From NCBI GenBank assembly GCA_030077755.1, contig JAQJZZ010000011.1, positions 620,001-684,000 of the forward strand: a stretch of DNA of 64,000 bases, read 5' to 3'. The DNA comes from Filosporella fistucella (lineage: Eukaryota; Ascomycota; Leotiomycetes; Helotiales). The notes below the pieces were generated by a model that had not been told where the DNA came from, ran no database searches, and saw only the letters and a program-made list of their open reading frames with translations. Below, piece by piece: positions 33,800 to 45,077 of this stretch. A program made the position numbers and the translations under genes. Position 1 is the stretch's first letter; every line of letters begins with the position of its first letter.

Positions 33800-35773
33800 T
33801 GGTTCGAAAGGAGGCTTGAGGATGGGCCATGAGTCAGTGGGTTGGGTTGTTGTGGTTTAGAGAACGATAGGTGTTACAGTTTCATTTTAGCTTGGGTGGA
33901 TGGTGATGACCCTTATGAGAATGGGAGAGAAAATTGGAGAGCAGGTGGCATGTTTGTGAGAAAGCTTGAGATCTTTGGATGATTCGGCGGGTAGGTGACT
34001 TTCTTTTTTTCTGGCTTTTGCTTTTTGGTCAGCTGCTTCTCTTGTGCGGGGAGTGAAAGCTGATGGAGGCACGATGGAACAGATTGGAGTTGAGGACGTA
34101 AGCACTTGGAGGCTAGTGTGTGAAAAGAAGCTTTCTGGAAACTGTCATGTCGCCTGATGGGTACTGCACGTGAATTTTAATGGTACAGGTTGAAGACTCG
34201 AAGGGAGTGTCTGTTTTGCTGTAGGGGTGAGGGCGAACTGATGTGTTTAATCATAGAAATAGTGAAGAATGAAATAACTATTGAACATCAGCTTTCTTTC
34301 TCTAGCTGCTGAACTGTAGGAGTAGATGACAAAGTGGAGGTGTCTCCGTTCTGCAGACAGATTCTCTATATACTTTGAAAGAAAAGAAAAATATGAACAC
34401 GATACTGAAAAGTCCAACCCTCACTACTCCAATTTATGGTATCACAAATCAAAGATCCAATCAATACTTTCTGTCCTGCTTCAAATTTCACGCTGCAAGT
34501 CCCCTCTCGGCTTGACTGTGTTCAAGAGTGAATACACAATTAATAGCAAGGACGAAAGAATACAGGTGATGAAGAGGCAAGTAGCTAAGTGATGACCGAA
34601 TCCGATACAGAAAACAACACAGACCTAACACAGAGCCAGAGAATCAATTATTCGCTCGGAGTACTTATGGCTGTGTCTAGGAGTGAATCGGTGTCCATGT
34701 CAGTCCGACATTCCAAAACCGCTGGCCAAGTTTACTGAGAGCTTGTTAATACGATAACCTACAAGTCACTACAGATTCTAAAAAAATATGGCGAGCAGGA
34801 GTCGAATGCGGAATTCTAAAAGTGGTTTATTCTTGTCTTGGGTATCTGCGATAGAGCGGATCAGGAGTCATCTTTCGTTGGGAAATTTCTGCTGGCTTCT
34901 CATAAGTAGGTTATCAGAGTCCCACTTCTCAAATCTCTAATATTGCAAATGTAGCAGAGGCATTCTCCAGGCATTGAACGGCGGAATTATATTATATGAA
35001 GAGCCTTAGCAGGGCAGTAATCCTTGGCGAACATAGGGGATGGAAATTGTCAACACCATCTCACGCTGCAGTTCTTAGGAAGATCACTCGATGCCCGTAA
35101 CTTCAATTCTTGCCATGAATCGGCGATATCTCTGCTCAGTAGCTGCCCCCCCATCATTGGTACATTCAGATTATCTCCGATATCCGGTGAAAGTTCGGGA
35201 TTTATAATTATTATCGATGATCCCCAGCAAAGAGTAAAGATGATGCCTTTATGAATAGCTTCATATATTCATCCATGGCAATCCGCCTCGGTCCATTCCC
35301 AGCATCGGGATTGGCCGGATAGACTCGGGTGAGAGCGGCAAGGGACCTGACCGGGCTTAGGGATGTGCCGAGGTCGTCGATATCGGAGACAGAGCGTCAT
35401 CTTGGTGCAGCCGCAACTTCAACTGTTGATAGCACATGTCAACAGCAACCAAAATCAGCATTTCCATGAACAATTACTTCTCTTACGAAGCTGAAGAATA
35501 TCATAAACAAAATGATGAACAATGTGAATGATGATCATCACATCATACCGGTTGTAAGCATAAGATTATCGATAAAGCAGCAGCTGCCCAGAGCTTTTCG
35601 AGACAAATTCCTGGGGTTTCCCCACATTCACAAGCTAAGTGTAACTGAAAAGGTATCTTCCCCTCCACCCGACCCGTGCTGCTTTTCTATGACTCCAGCT
35701 CTCTGCCGATTAGCTCCTTCCATTGCCGCAACCTTCCTCCTCTTTAGGTATTATAGTCCTCTTCCCCGACCGT

Positions 35774-35780
35774 TATATAG
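35774..35780 (+). promoter_or_regulatory. TATA box of malate synthase
   Basis: TATATAG lies 111-117 bp upstream of the malate synthase ATG, followed by a CT-rich leader. Placement fits a core promoter. Confidence 0.5.
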
Positions 35781-35890
35781 CCATCTTGACTGACGTATGT
35801 GAAGGGTAGATCTGATCTGGCCTTCAAAATACCATTCTTCCCTCCATCCCACTTTACGAACAATACATTTCAAAACTAAGATTTTCCACA

Positions 35891-37627
35891 ATGGCTACCA
35901 CCGAACAGATTCTCCAAGGCGTAAATGTCGCCGGTACTATCAATGACTTCAATAGAAAGATTTTGAGCAAGGACGCTCTTGCGTTTCTTGCCCTTCTCCA
36001 CCGATCATTCAATGCCACACGAAAGGAATTGCTTCAACGTCGAGTGATCAGACAAGCAGAGCTTGACAAGGGATCGCTTCCAGACTTCCTCCCGGAGACA
36101 AGACATATCCGCGAGAATGATGCATGGAAGGGAGCAAAGCCAGCACCAGGTCTGATTGACCGAAGGGTGGAAATTACTGGCCCTACAGACCGAAAGATGG
36201 TTGTAAATGCGTTGAATTCGAATGTCTGGACATACATGGCAGATTTCGAAGGTGGGATGACATTTTGAATTCCACAAGCCTATGCTGATTTGATGTAGAT
36301 TCAAGCGCCCCGACATGGGACAACATGACCAACGGACAAGTCAATCTATACGATGCTATCCGCAAACAAGTTGACTTTAAGCAAGGCGAAAAGCAATACA
36401 AGCTCCGCACAGATAGGACACTTCCCACATTGATTGTTAGACCCCGAGGCTGGCACTTGGAGGAGAAGCACGTTACTGTAGATGGCGAGCCCATCTCTGG
36501 TAGTTTGTTCGATTTTGGACTTTATTTCTTCCACAACGCAAAGGAACTTATCCAGCGGGGTACTGGACCATATTTCTATCTTCCAAAGATGGAGTCTCAT
36601 CTCGAGGCACGTCTGTGGAATGATGTCTTCAACCTTGCTCAAGATACTGTTGCCATTCCTCGAGGTACTATCAGAGGAACTGTCTTAATTGAGACTATTC
36701 TGGCTGCATTTGAAATGGACGAGATCATCTACGAACTTCGGGACCACAGCTCCGGATTGAATTGTGGAAGATGGGATTACATTTTCAGTGTCATTAAGAA
36801 GTTCCGCCAAAACTCTAATTTTGTCCTTCCTGATCGATCGGCTGTTACTATGACTGTCCCATTCATGGATGCCTACGTCAAGCTTCTTATCCAAACATGT
36901 CACAGACGACAAGTCCACGCTATGGGTGGAATGGCTGCTCAAATCCCAATCAAGGATGACAAGCAAGCAAATGATAAAGCTATGGAAGGTGTCTATGCTG
37001 ACAAGCTCCGTGAAGTCAAGGCAGGCCATGACGGTACCTGGGTTGCTCATCCAGCTCTCGCATCCATCGCCTCCGAAGTTTTCAACAAGCACATGCCAAC
37101 CCCAAACCAAATGTTCGTCCGCCGCGAAGATGTCAAGATCGGCCAGAACGATCTCCTGAACATGAACGTCCCAGGCAAGATCACCGAAGACGGTATCCGC
37201 AAGAACCTAAACATCGGTCTCGGATACATGGAGGGATGGCTTCGCGGCGTAGGCTGTGTACCTATCAATTACCTCATGGAAGATGCAGCTACAGCCGAAG
37301 TTTCCCGCAGCCAACTGTGGCAGTGGGTTAAGCACGGCGTACCTACTGCTGAAGGCAAGAAGGTCGATAAAGCATATGCTTTGAAATTGTTGCGCGAGCA
37401 GGCAGATGAGTTGGCGAGTAAAGGAGCGAAGGGGAATAAGTATCAGTTGGCAGCTCAATATTTCTCTGGACAAGTCACTGGAGAGGATTATGCTGATTTC
37501 TTGACATCGTAAGTTTATCCTTTGCAACTCCCACTTCTTGCTCCACAAGACACAGGCTAATGAAAATAGACTTCTATACAACGAGATCACTAGCGTAGGA
37601 AGTTCCTCGCCGGCATCGAAATTGTAG
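35891..37627 (+). CDS. acuE: Malate synthase, peroxisomal/glyoxysomal
   Basis: Three exons: 35891-36251, 36299-37508 and 37570-37627, 542 aa. It condenses acetyl-CoA with glyoxylate to malate in the glyoxylate cycle. The family signature is [16 protein letters not shown], and [12 protein letters not shown] follows in the barrel. The last short exon supplies the C-terminal SKL, a canonical PTS1 signal; without that exon the targeting signal is lost. Length matches class A fungal malate synthases. Such genes are usually induced on acetate and fatty acids through FacB-type factors and repressed by CreA. I saw no FacB site I would defend. Confidence 0.97.
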
Positions 37628-38271
37628 GAGGGGTGTACGAGGGAGTTGTTTTCAGCGAGGCTTTCTTCTTTTTGCAGATGGTGGAGGTTTCATGCGTTTT
37701 GTATGTAATATGAATGAATGCAAGTTACAAGTCTATATTCTCTCGTGATATTTTATGAAGAGTAATGCAAATATGTGAGATATCTCAACCTCCTTGATAT
37801 ATTTACTTGCATCGCGAGATAGGGTGTCTATTCTCTTTCTGTGAATACTAGTTCTATACTTCCTATCTGTCTGAGGTGTATACACCCCATTCTTACTGTC
37901 ACTGTTCAAGTAAATATCTGTTCCCGGCAGACATGGATGCATATCCACTCCAAAACACGATCCATCAAAAGTGAAAGACTCAGGCGTGGAAGAGCCTTGA
38001 TTTTACTCTCAGTATAGACGGACTCCTAGATAGGAAACAGGACTGTATAACTTATGAAGAACTCAGGTTTGAGCAAAAGAAGGTCATAATAGTTAAATCA
38101 ACAGATAGATATTAATCTACCTAACAGCTATATACTCGAAATCCATCCAATATCTACAATGCCAATCTAATCCCAAACCGCGCCTTAACGCCTTCTACCC
38201 ACCAACCCACCCGGATACACTAAAAACGCCCTCTCGTGTCCTTATTATACCCATTCCCTTTCCCAATTCAA
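37628..38271. other. Convergent intergenic gap
   Basis: AT-rich 3' flanks of malate synthase and of the metalloreductase gene. Nothing else was recognised. Confidence 0.4.
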
Positions 38272-40278
38272 TCAAGCATACCCAAAGCCCTCCCCATGAC
38301 ACCAAATCCCCTGCGCTCCCGTCCCTTTATGCACACCCCTCTCATCACTAACACTCACAACCGCATTCCTAACTACTTGCACCATACCCGGTGGTCCACA
38401 GACAACGACGCCCATCTCGCCGTAGGCTTGCTCGGCTGTGTGGCGTATGATAGATGGGAGGGTTGGACGGCCTGTGCGGATACTGAGGCGTGTATCTAGT
38501 GGAGAGGAGGGAGGGGATTTGGATAGAGAAGAGGATGTTGATGTGGAGAGGGTTTTGGTTATGTTATGGTTGGTGGTGGGGGAGGAGGAACAGGCGCACG
38601 GTGCGGAGATGGAGATGGTGTCTGAGGATGTGTCTGGGAGGGTACGGGTACAGCAACATTGTTCTGTTTCTGTAGTCATGAAACCCTTTTCGTTTGTCTC
38701 TCCTTTCTCAAGAGAGGTAACAGAGTTAGAAGAAGAGGTGAATTCCTCGTCACAAGTGATGAAGATGTTAATCTCTACTTCTATTTCTCTCCCTTCCCTT
38801 TTCAATTGAGCGACATCGTCCAGTACGCGCGAAAGCTGGCTTTCAAACCAGGAAAGTGAGGACCGCTTTTTAAGAACCCAGATGAAGCGGATATATCTGA
38901 CTACAGAGCCGCTTGGTGTGAGGAAACTGGCTGGTTTTGAGGATGAGGGAGAGAGATCTTCGATGAGTGAGCGGAGGAGGGGAACGGTGAATGTAGCACC
39001 TGTGGAGCCAGCTATGAAAAGTAGACTATCGAATTGTTTCAATGGTCTGATTCGTGAATACGGTCCGTCTATAAGTACTGATCTGCCTTTTGCTGCACCA
39101 GAGGTAGATGGGAGAGAGGGATATGCTTTCTCTGCGTACTTGAAGAAGCGTTTTGTAGCTCCTTTCTTAGCCCGGACGATGAATTCCATTTTGTTGTCGG
39201 AGGGCAGCGAACAGATTGTGAAGGGGTGGCTGGAAAGAGGAGCAACGACATGGCAGGCGAGGAAGAGATGTTGACCTGGTGTCCAGGTGATTGGAGGGCT
39301 TGGTATGGTGATTCGGGTGTGACTTTCATCTAAGGGTTCGAAAGTGGCTTTGCATGCTATGATGCCTGAGCTATTCTTGTGAAGGATTGAGAGATTGCTG
39401 TAGAACAGATATACTGCTCTGACGAATCGATCGAAAGCCCAGAAGCCTATAGGAAGCCAGATCCATATCTTATTTTCTGCTGGAACGTGGAAGTAAACCG
39501 CTGTTATGAACGCGATCCAGGATAGAATATGTTGGATGACGAAGATCTCGTAGGAGAGACCTCTTATTGGCGCTACTGATGAGAGCATGATCCAGAGGAG
39601 AATACCACCTGAGATGATACCTCTTTGGGTGAGAACATCGCCTTTTATCTTGACCATAATGTATTGGAAGTGACCCCACTCGTTCAACCAAAAACCCATA
39701 TGAATCAAGACCGTGAGGAACAGACAACGAGCTACCCATCGATGAAGCCATGTGAGTCGCTCAAAGCCCATACCGGTCAAGAGACCGATGATATTGCGTT
39801 TCCCAGCTAGGAGAATGACGAGTGGGATTTGACAGATTGCAATAAATCCAGCACGATAGCCTATATCTTCCCATTCAAGAAGTTCATTCGGGTTGAGGGC
39901 ATACAGACTGCAAACAACTATCAAGACCGCATATCCCACTATCATAGTAATTCCACCCGATGGCGGAATGTAGAAGTGCTTTTTCCGGAATGACAAAGGC
40001 GGAGAGTAGTAACCAAATTCTCGTAGAATAGCACATGTTGTCGCATGTACTTGGAAAAAGAATGACTTCGGTTTGGCGGGAGTGGGGTCTCTTCGTGATG
40101 CTTTGATCCTTTGATAACAGAGTATCTTGTTGAGTACATTTCCGAGTGTCGCAACTGCAATTGCAGTACCAATGAAGGCCCAAAATATCTTTTGCATGTA
40201 CGGAAGACTTGGAACGCCTGCGCCCATGCTCATACCCGCCATAGAGCTGTGATCGTGCCTTGGTATTATCGACGCCAT
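38272..40278 (-). CDS. Ferric/cupric-chelate reductase (FRE family, NOX superfamily)
   Basis: A single exon of 668 aa. The N-terminus, MASIIPRHDHSSMAGMSMG, is Met/His-rich. A ferric-reductase transmembrane domain with paired haem histidines follows (WLHRWVARCLFLTVLIHMGF and QHILSWIAFITAVYFH). The FAD-binding strand is HPFTICSLPS. NADPH-binding segments are FIAGSTGATFTVPLLRSL and the C-terminal VVVCGPPGMVQVVRN. An insert between the two nucleotide-binding halves has clustered cysteines (EQCCCTRTL and APCACSSS) and Ser-rich sequence. It should transfer electrons across the plasma membrane to Fe(III) or Cu(II). Its divergent neighbour 1.4 kb away is a CTR copper transporter, which favours a copper role. 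Codon choice is like that of its neighbours. Confidence 0.93.
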   Translation of the reverse strand: MASIIPRHDHSSMAGMSMGAGVPSLPYMQKIFWAFIGTAIAVATLGNVLNKILCYQRIKASRRDPTPAKPKSFFFQVHATTCAILREFGYYSPPLSFRKKHFYIPPSGGITMIVGYAVLIVVCSLYALNPNELLEWEDIGYRAGFIAICQIPLVILLAGKRNIIGLLTGMGFERLTWLHRWVARCLFLTVLIHMGFWLNEWGHFQYIMVKIKGDVLTQRGIISGGILLWIMLSSVAPIRGLSYEIFVIQHILSWIAFITAVYFHVPAENKIWIWLPIGFWAFDRFVRAVYLFYSNLSILHKNSSGIIACKATFEPLDESHTRITIPSPPITWTPGQHLFLACHVVAPLSSHPFTICSLPSDNKMEFIVRAKKGATKRFFKYAEKAYPSLPSTSGAAKGRSVLIDGPYSRIRPLKQFDSLLFIAGSTGATFTVPLLRSLIEDLSPSSSKPASFLTPSGSVVRYIRFIWVLKKRSSLSWFESQLSRVLDDVAQLKREGREIEVEINIFITCDEEFTSSSNSVTSLEKGETNEKGFMTTETEQCCCTRTLPDTSSDTISISAPCACSSSPTTNHNITKTLSTSTSSSLSKSPPSSPLDTRLSIRTGRPTLPSIIRHTAEQAYGEMGVVVCGPPGMVQVVRNAVVSVSDERGVHKGTGAQGIWCHGEGFGYA

Positions 40279-41682
40279 ACTGAAGATGTGAAAGTGAAGT
40301 GCAATTAAATGCTATGCCGGCAGACAGATTATCTCCCGCTGGGAACTACTGATTGAAAGGCACGGGTATCAGATGAGCACTTCCAGCGTGTGTGCTTTGA
40401 AGAGTGAACGAAATACAAGAAGAATATAATCTGAAAAGGTTCGAGAAACAGTAGAGATGACTAGGTATAATGTGGCTGCTGCAAGCCCACTTGAGTAGCA
40501 GGCCGTTCCCGGTACAGCGCCAAGCATGATCTCCAGAGTCTCGATAAGGTCTGAGGAAAGGGAGCAAAAGAGCTCAAGATGTAAAACACTTGATTCGACT
40601 TGGAGGAAATCCGAGGCAAATAGCTTGAACTCTCTCAAATTCACCGTCTTGATCGTCGATACCTGATGAACTCTTTATCCTGACGAGAATACGACCACGA
40701 CAACTCTGTTTTCGAACCGAAGTGTATCTTCTCTTGCAGTAGGTTTCGGTACTGGGTACAAATGAAGATTGGTGGTGAGCAAGTTGTGTGTCAACCTTGT
40801 AGAGTGGTGGGAGGTGGTTGATGTGGATTGCTTTTGGCAGGGTTTGTGCGGGTGATGTGTCGGTTTGGAGAGCAGCTTGGCTGAAGCCGCTTTTAGCCTA
40901 CAGTCCGCGCCCTCTCAAGCATTTCCAATATGGAGTATATCCAGATTGCCAAGGTCTTGTCCGTTATGGAGCCATATGGAGGCATAATGCTGGAGATGGC
41001 CAAGGCGTACCAATGGAAATGAGCCATCAGTCGTTGCGAGCTCTCGTAGAGTCTGATCCGGTTGTCTGCTTTGTCTCCAGACGCAAAATGCCTTGATATG
41101 GCGATGAATGATCTGATAACTTGCACATATCATGCCTGCACGTGATATTTGACAGTCTTAGAGCAGCCGGTGGTCTAGACTCGACACAGAGAAACCGAGC
41201 GCAAGTTTGAGGGAGTTTCTCGCTCATCAATATGCTCTCAATGCGCCTTCCAAACCCAAGACTGAGAACCCTCTTCCATGTCTGCATCTTAAAGAATGGG
41301 CATTAATAATTGGACTCCATCGAGAGCTGACCACCATGCAAACCAAAAGTACCCCCGCAGTCTGCTTCTTGGGACAAGTGACAAGAAGCTTGTCCTAAAC
41401 ACGCGCTGGTCGGCCCAGAAATTTTGACGCTGCATCTGTTGGAAGACTCGTAACTCACATCCACTTTCTTATTTCTCCCTCATATTTTCTCAGTAATTAA
41501 AGGATTCACCATTCATAAATCCTGCTCGACACCCTCAATTTAGGGAATCCTCTTGCCAAGATAGAATTTATCCTTTCACACGTTCAGCCACTACCCTTAA
41601 AGACACCTCGAGACCACTTTTGATCCACAGTCAGCGCCCTACAGATAGATACCTTCACAATTGCAACAACCTTACTACCAAG
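40279..41682. promoter_or_regulatory. Shared divergent upstream region of the reductase and CTR genes
   Basis: A 1.4-kb gap between the two divergent starts. GAGCAAAAG at 40562-40570 reads CTTTTGCTC on the other strand, seven of eight bases of the yeast Mac1 copper element. TTATCT at 40328-40333 is a GATA-type site of the kind bound by iron-responsive GATA factors. Both are weak on sequence alone. No gene is called here. Confidence 0.35.
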
Positions 41683-42295
41683 ATGGATATGAGCGGTATG
41701 ACCTCGTCCTCGACGAGCGACTCGACGACTTCAATGTCAATGTCAATGATGTCTATGACCTTCTTCACCAGCACCGCTACACCTCTCTACTCCTCAATGT
41801 GGACACCGACCAGCATAGGAGGCTACGCAGGGACCTGTATCTTCCTCATCATTCTCGCGACACTCTTTCGCGCACTCCTCGCAATCAAAGCATGGAAAGA
41901 GACAGCCTGGTTAGATGCCGAATTCAATCGGCGGTACGTGACTGTAGCGGGCAAGCTTCCGAAATCAGAGCGCATTGTGGCCGATAGTGATAGTAAGAGA
42001 ATGATTCTGTCGGAGAATGGGGTAGAGGAGGATGTGGTTGTGGTGAGGAAGAGGAGTATGGGTGTGAGGCCGTGGAGAATCACTACGGATCCTGTACGTG
42101 CTGCGTTGGATACTGTGATTGCTGGTGTTGGATATCTGCTGTAAGTCTTGCTGCATTCGCTTTTCGTACTTGTGCTAATATATCGGTAGTATGCTGGGAG
42201 TCATGACAATGAACGTCGGATACTTCCTATCAATTCTCGGAGGGACATTCCTAGGCAGTCTGGCCCTGGGACGATATGTCCTTGCAGAGCACTAA
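41683..42295 (+). CDS. CTR-family copper transporter
   Basis: Two exons: 41683-42140 and 42190-42295, 187 aa. The start is the ATG at 41683, which opens a Met-rich N-terminus (MDMSGM, then SMSMSMMSM). Three hydrophobic segments follow. The second has the essential MxxxM motif (MLGVM, completed by the second exon), and the third has GxxxG (GGTFLG), both hallmarks of CTR trimers that import Cu(I). A cytosolic loop of about 80 residues separates the first two helices, as is usual in fungi. CTRs take Cu(I), so they depend on a surface reductase such as its divergent neighbour. Confidence 0.93.
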
Positions 42296-42623
42296 ATACA
42301 ATAATTCAATTAACCAGGTACGAATTAAGATCTGGAGTATTGCAGCAGGAACTGCGATGAACCATAGACCTGGAAGGCGTTGACAAGCGGTGGAACTTGG
42401 ATGCTTCTTTCCAATGTACACTTAATAATATAACAAAGCTGGAAACATATTCAGCCGCCCGATTGTATAACTTGTATTTTCTCTGCTCTGTGGTACGTCA
42501 TACGGTGATTTTTGACATAAGCAGCACAGCATACCGTGACCTCGAAACGCAGATATTGTATTGGCGCCAAGGAATTAAATTCATCCGAATATCGCATTTC
42601 TCTCTAGTATATTACCCTGCCTC

Positions 42624-42630
42624 TATAAAA
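42624..42630 (+). promoter_or_regulatory. TATAAAA box
   Basis: TATAAAA lies 28-34 bp upstream of the ATG of a small His-rich candidate gene at 42658. The spacing is tight for a fungal promoter. Confidence 0.3.
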
Positions 42631-42657
42631 CTTCATCCTTATATATCTATCAAAATA

Positions 42658-42957
42658 ATGTCTTCATCTCTTCTTCTTCTTCCATCTCGCCTGCCACCCA
42701 CATCAGCAGCCCAGCATACATCATCTGCCGCTTTACCCCACCCCCCACCTAAAGTGCCAACATACACTTACAACCACAAACAGCTCTCTCTACCATTCCT
42801 CCTCAATGCAAGAACACCTTATATATCCTCTTCACAATACAATATACACTATCAGTTTCGAATTCTACATCTAAAATCCCATCACAGATCCCTTCACCCT
42901 GCCCAAAAGCAGCAGCAGCATCATCCAAAATCGCCCCACTGCTGTCCGGAGGCTTAA
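42658..42957 (+). CDS. Candidate small His-rich protein (low confidence)
   Basis: An open frame of 99 codons from the ATG at 42658. The N-terminus begins MSSSLLLLPSRLPP. The C-terminal 35 residues are His-rich (HLKSHHRSLHPAQ, then HHPKSPHCCPEA) with a CC pair. It sits between the CTR and BIM1-like genes and follows a TATAAAA box. No homology is recognised and the CT/CA-rich DNA could produce such a frame by chance. If expressed, His and Cys at the C-terminus could bind metal, which is only inference. Confidence 0.25.
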   Translation: MSSSLLLLPSRLPPTSAAQHTSSAALPHPPPKVPTYTYNHKQLSLPFLLNARTPYISSSQYNIHYQFRILHLKSHHRSLHPAQKQQQHHPKSPHCCPEA

Positions 42958-43419
42958 TGTAGCACTAGACAAGGATGCTCCACCCCGCGTGCAGAAACCT
43001 TCTCAAAAGCTCTCATCTTAGCATAAATCTAAGTACACTAACTGGAAGCTGCCGCTTTGATGAGTGATGAGTGATGAGTGACAGATTGTGATTGAGATGT
43101 TTTAGTATTTTGGTTTTTGAGTGATGAGTGACAGATTGTGATTTAGATGTTTTAGTATTGTGGTTTTTGAGAGGTGTCGGGTAGATTTTGATTATTATTG
43201 ACAGGAAGGAAAGGAAGGGGATGAGTTTCGTAGAATCGTATTAGAAGTTTATGGTAGTTGTTAATATTTGAGTATAGGTAAGAAGCTTTCTTGGAAACAA
43301 ATTACTGTTGTATACGAAGGTTACGAGGGAATAGGATTACCTTCTTCTCAAAACAAAGTACAGTACATCTCACCTAGTCAAACAAATCTTATCTCAATCT
43401 CAGATCTCACACAAATCTC
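42958..43419. other. Non-coding gap containing a 50-bp tandem repeat
   Basis: It holds the tandem repeat at 43071-43170 and the 3' flank of the minus-strand small gene. No further gene is seen. Confidence 0.45.
43060..43170. repeat. 50-bp tandem repeat, two copies, preceded by a GATGAGT heptamer run
   Basis: Copies at 43071-43120 and 43121-43170 begin GTGATGAGTGACAGATTGTG and differ at two bases. Just upstream, GATGAGT is repeated about three times. Confidence 0.9.
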
Positions 43420-43666
43420 ATCCTAATACAATGCCCTCAAATCCCCTTCTAACAAGTCCCACCCAAGTTCCATTCCCTTCAAATTGCCTCTATAATCAAC
43501 GCGCAGGAAGAAACTTAATCTCCACCATCCTCAAGATAAACTCTCCAAACAAGCTCAAATCCCTCTATCCACTTACCTGACTAAAGTACCAGAACAAACC
43601 CGGAACCAGTCTCCCTGGATTCCAGAATGCGGTGTACCCAAACGCCTCATAGCTTGTTCCAGCCAT
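43420..43666 (-). CDS. Candidate 53-aa small protein, two coding exons
   Basis: Coding exons 43666-43577 and 43491-43420. The first gives 30 residues starting MAGTSYEAFGYTAFWNPGRL, ends in a GTAAGT donor, and is joined in frame to a 23-residue exon after CTGATTATAG, which has a branch-like CTGAT. Upstream, a GTAAGT near 43792 and CCCTAACAAGAGCAG just before the ATG look like a 5'-leader intron. Three coherent splice signals in so short a space argue for a real gene. The protein is aromatic- and glycine-rich with no recognised family. It is divergent from the BIM1-like gene. A longer second exon or a different acceptor is possible. Confidence 0.5.
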
Positions 43667-44314
43667 CTTGCTCAATTCTGCTCTTGTTAGGGTCTCAGAT
43701 AGAAATTCTATCCACTAATATCCCTCATCAACCCTGACCCTTGGCATGTCACTCGCCTATTCTCCCCTCGTCTCTCAACCTAGACTTACAATTAACGTGC
43801 TTGTGCTTGTGCATTATCCAGCAACACGGGAAAGAAGCAGGTAGGAAGGTTTTTGGATTACCGTCTCCCCTTGTAAGGTACCTACGGATAGCTGAGTGAG
43901 GGCGTTTTTGAAGGTCAGAAGACTGGGATGTCGGAGGTGGTGTTTGGGCTAGGGGTGGGATTGTGGTAGGTCTGGTGGAGGGGAAGGAAAGGTATAAACC
44001 CTTCGTGTGCGCCTTTTTTATTTTTTTCTGGATTTACTTGATTGTTTGGTTGTTTTGACATTGCAATTGATATTCGAATTCACTATCTATACTCGTCTCT
44101 CTATACTCAATCCCAAGGCGGAAAGAAAAGTTCAGGTTAGGAAATAGGAATTGGATTTGGTTCTTTCTTTCCTCTTTCGCTCGATACCTCTCTCTACCTC
44201 GCGAGACACAAAAATCCCAATCGCAACGAGAATCTCAAAGTCAATTGATTGACACTTCAATCACATCTCAATCTCTCCACCAAACAAAACACAATCACCA
44301 TCTCAAACCTCAAA
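43667..44314. promoter_or_regulatory. Divergent region upstream of the BIM1-like gene
   Basis: A 648-bp gap between the divergent small gene and the BIM1-like gene. TATAAA at 43993-43998 and a CT-rich leader near 44160-44300 suggest the BIM1-like promoter. Confidence 0.4.
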
Positions 44315-45077
44315 ATGCAACTCCTCGCCCTCACCGCGCTGGTCGCCGTCACCTCCGCCCATTTCAACCTCGACTTCCCCGCCGCCCGCGGTTTCAACGA
44401 AGATAAACTCGGTTCCTTTCCCTGCGGCGGCCAAGACACCGTTTCTTCCAATCGTACATTATGGCCATTGAGCGGTGGACAGATCGCGCTTACGATGGGT
44501 CATATAGATGCTAATGTGGAGGTTCTAATTGGATTTGGAAACTCGGTGGGAAGTGCGTTTAACACGGTGCTTAGACCAACGTTCAAGGAGACGGGATTGA
44601 ATAGCTTTTGTATGACGGGATTTAGTGTACCGGCTGGATTGAATGTTACCGAGGGGATGAATGCTACGATACAGGTATGTTTCTGCTTTCCCTTAGCCAA
44701 TCCTCAAATTTTGGGAATCAATTCCCAATTTCTGCCCTCCTTCCTTTCCAACTATCTTATTCTCTACTTAAAATATACTAACCTACCATCAACAGGTCAT
44801 AACAAACGGCGACCCAGACGGTGGACTCTACAACTGCGCCGACATCACATTCTCCTCCTCTGCCGTCGCCCCCGGCTCCAGCGTCTGCAAAAACGCAACT
44901 GGTGTCTCTGTTTCCACCTCCACTGTCAAAGGCAACCCAAATGAAACTACTAGCACCACTACCAGTTCTTCTAGCGCTGCTACGACGAGCAAGAGCGCGG
45001 CTGTGGCGAAGGTTGCGAAGATGGGCATGGGTGGTCTGATGGCGGTGGGATTTGCGGCTTTCGCGGTAGTTTTGTAG
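44315..45077 (+). CDS. BIM1-like copper acquisition factor (X325 / LPMO-related domain), GPI-type tail
   Basis: Two exons: 44315-44674 and 44796-45077, 213 aa. The ATG at 44315 gives a 15-residue signal peptide (MQLLALTALVAVTSA). Cleavage after Ala15 exposes His as residue 1 of the mature protein (HFNLDFPAARGFNEDK), which is required for the copper-binding histidine brace. Mature His48 and Asp50 (MGHIDANV) are candidates for the other ligands. A Ser/Thr-rich linker and a hydrophobic C-terminus (GLMAVGFAAFAVVL) fit a GPI-anchored wall protein. The domain matches the family of Cryptococcus Bim1, which helps Ctr1 take up copper when copper is scarce. Family members are not known to cleave polysaccharides. 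Confidence 0.9.

Larger units (their letters stand above)
33034..35890. other. 2.9 kb without a recognised gene, includes a diverged duplication
   Basis: It lies between the SWIB-type subunit gene and malate synthase. It contains the two related copies at 33548-33632 and 33717-33799, listed separately, and the malate synthase promoter at its right end. Open frames at 33246-33563 and 34326-34592 have no supporting features. Confidence 0.4.

Noticed and set aside
40818..41398. Overlapping frames on both strands between the reductase and CTR genes
   Set aside because: They overlap each other and the region is better explained as a shared promoter.
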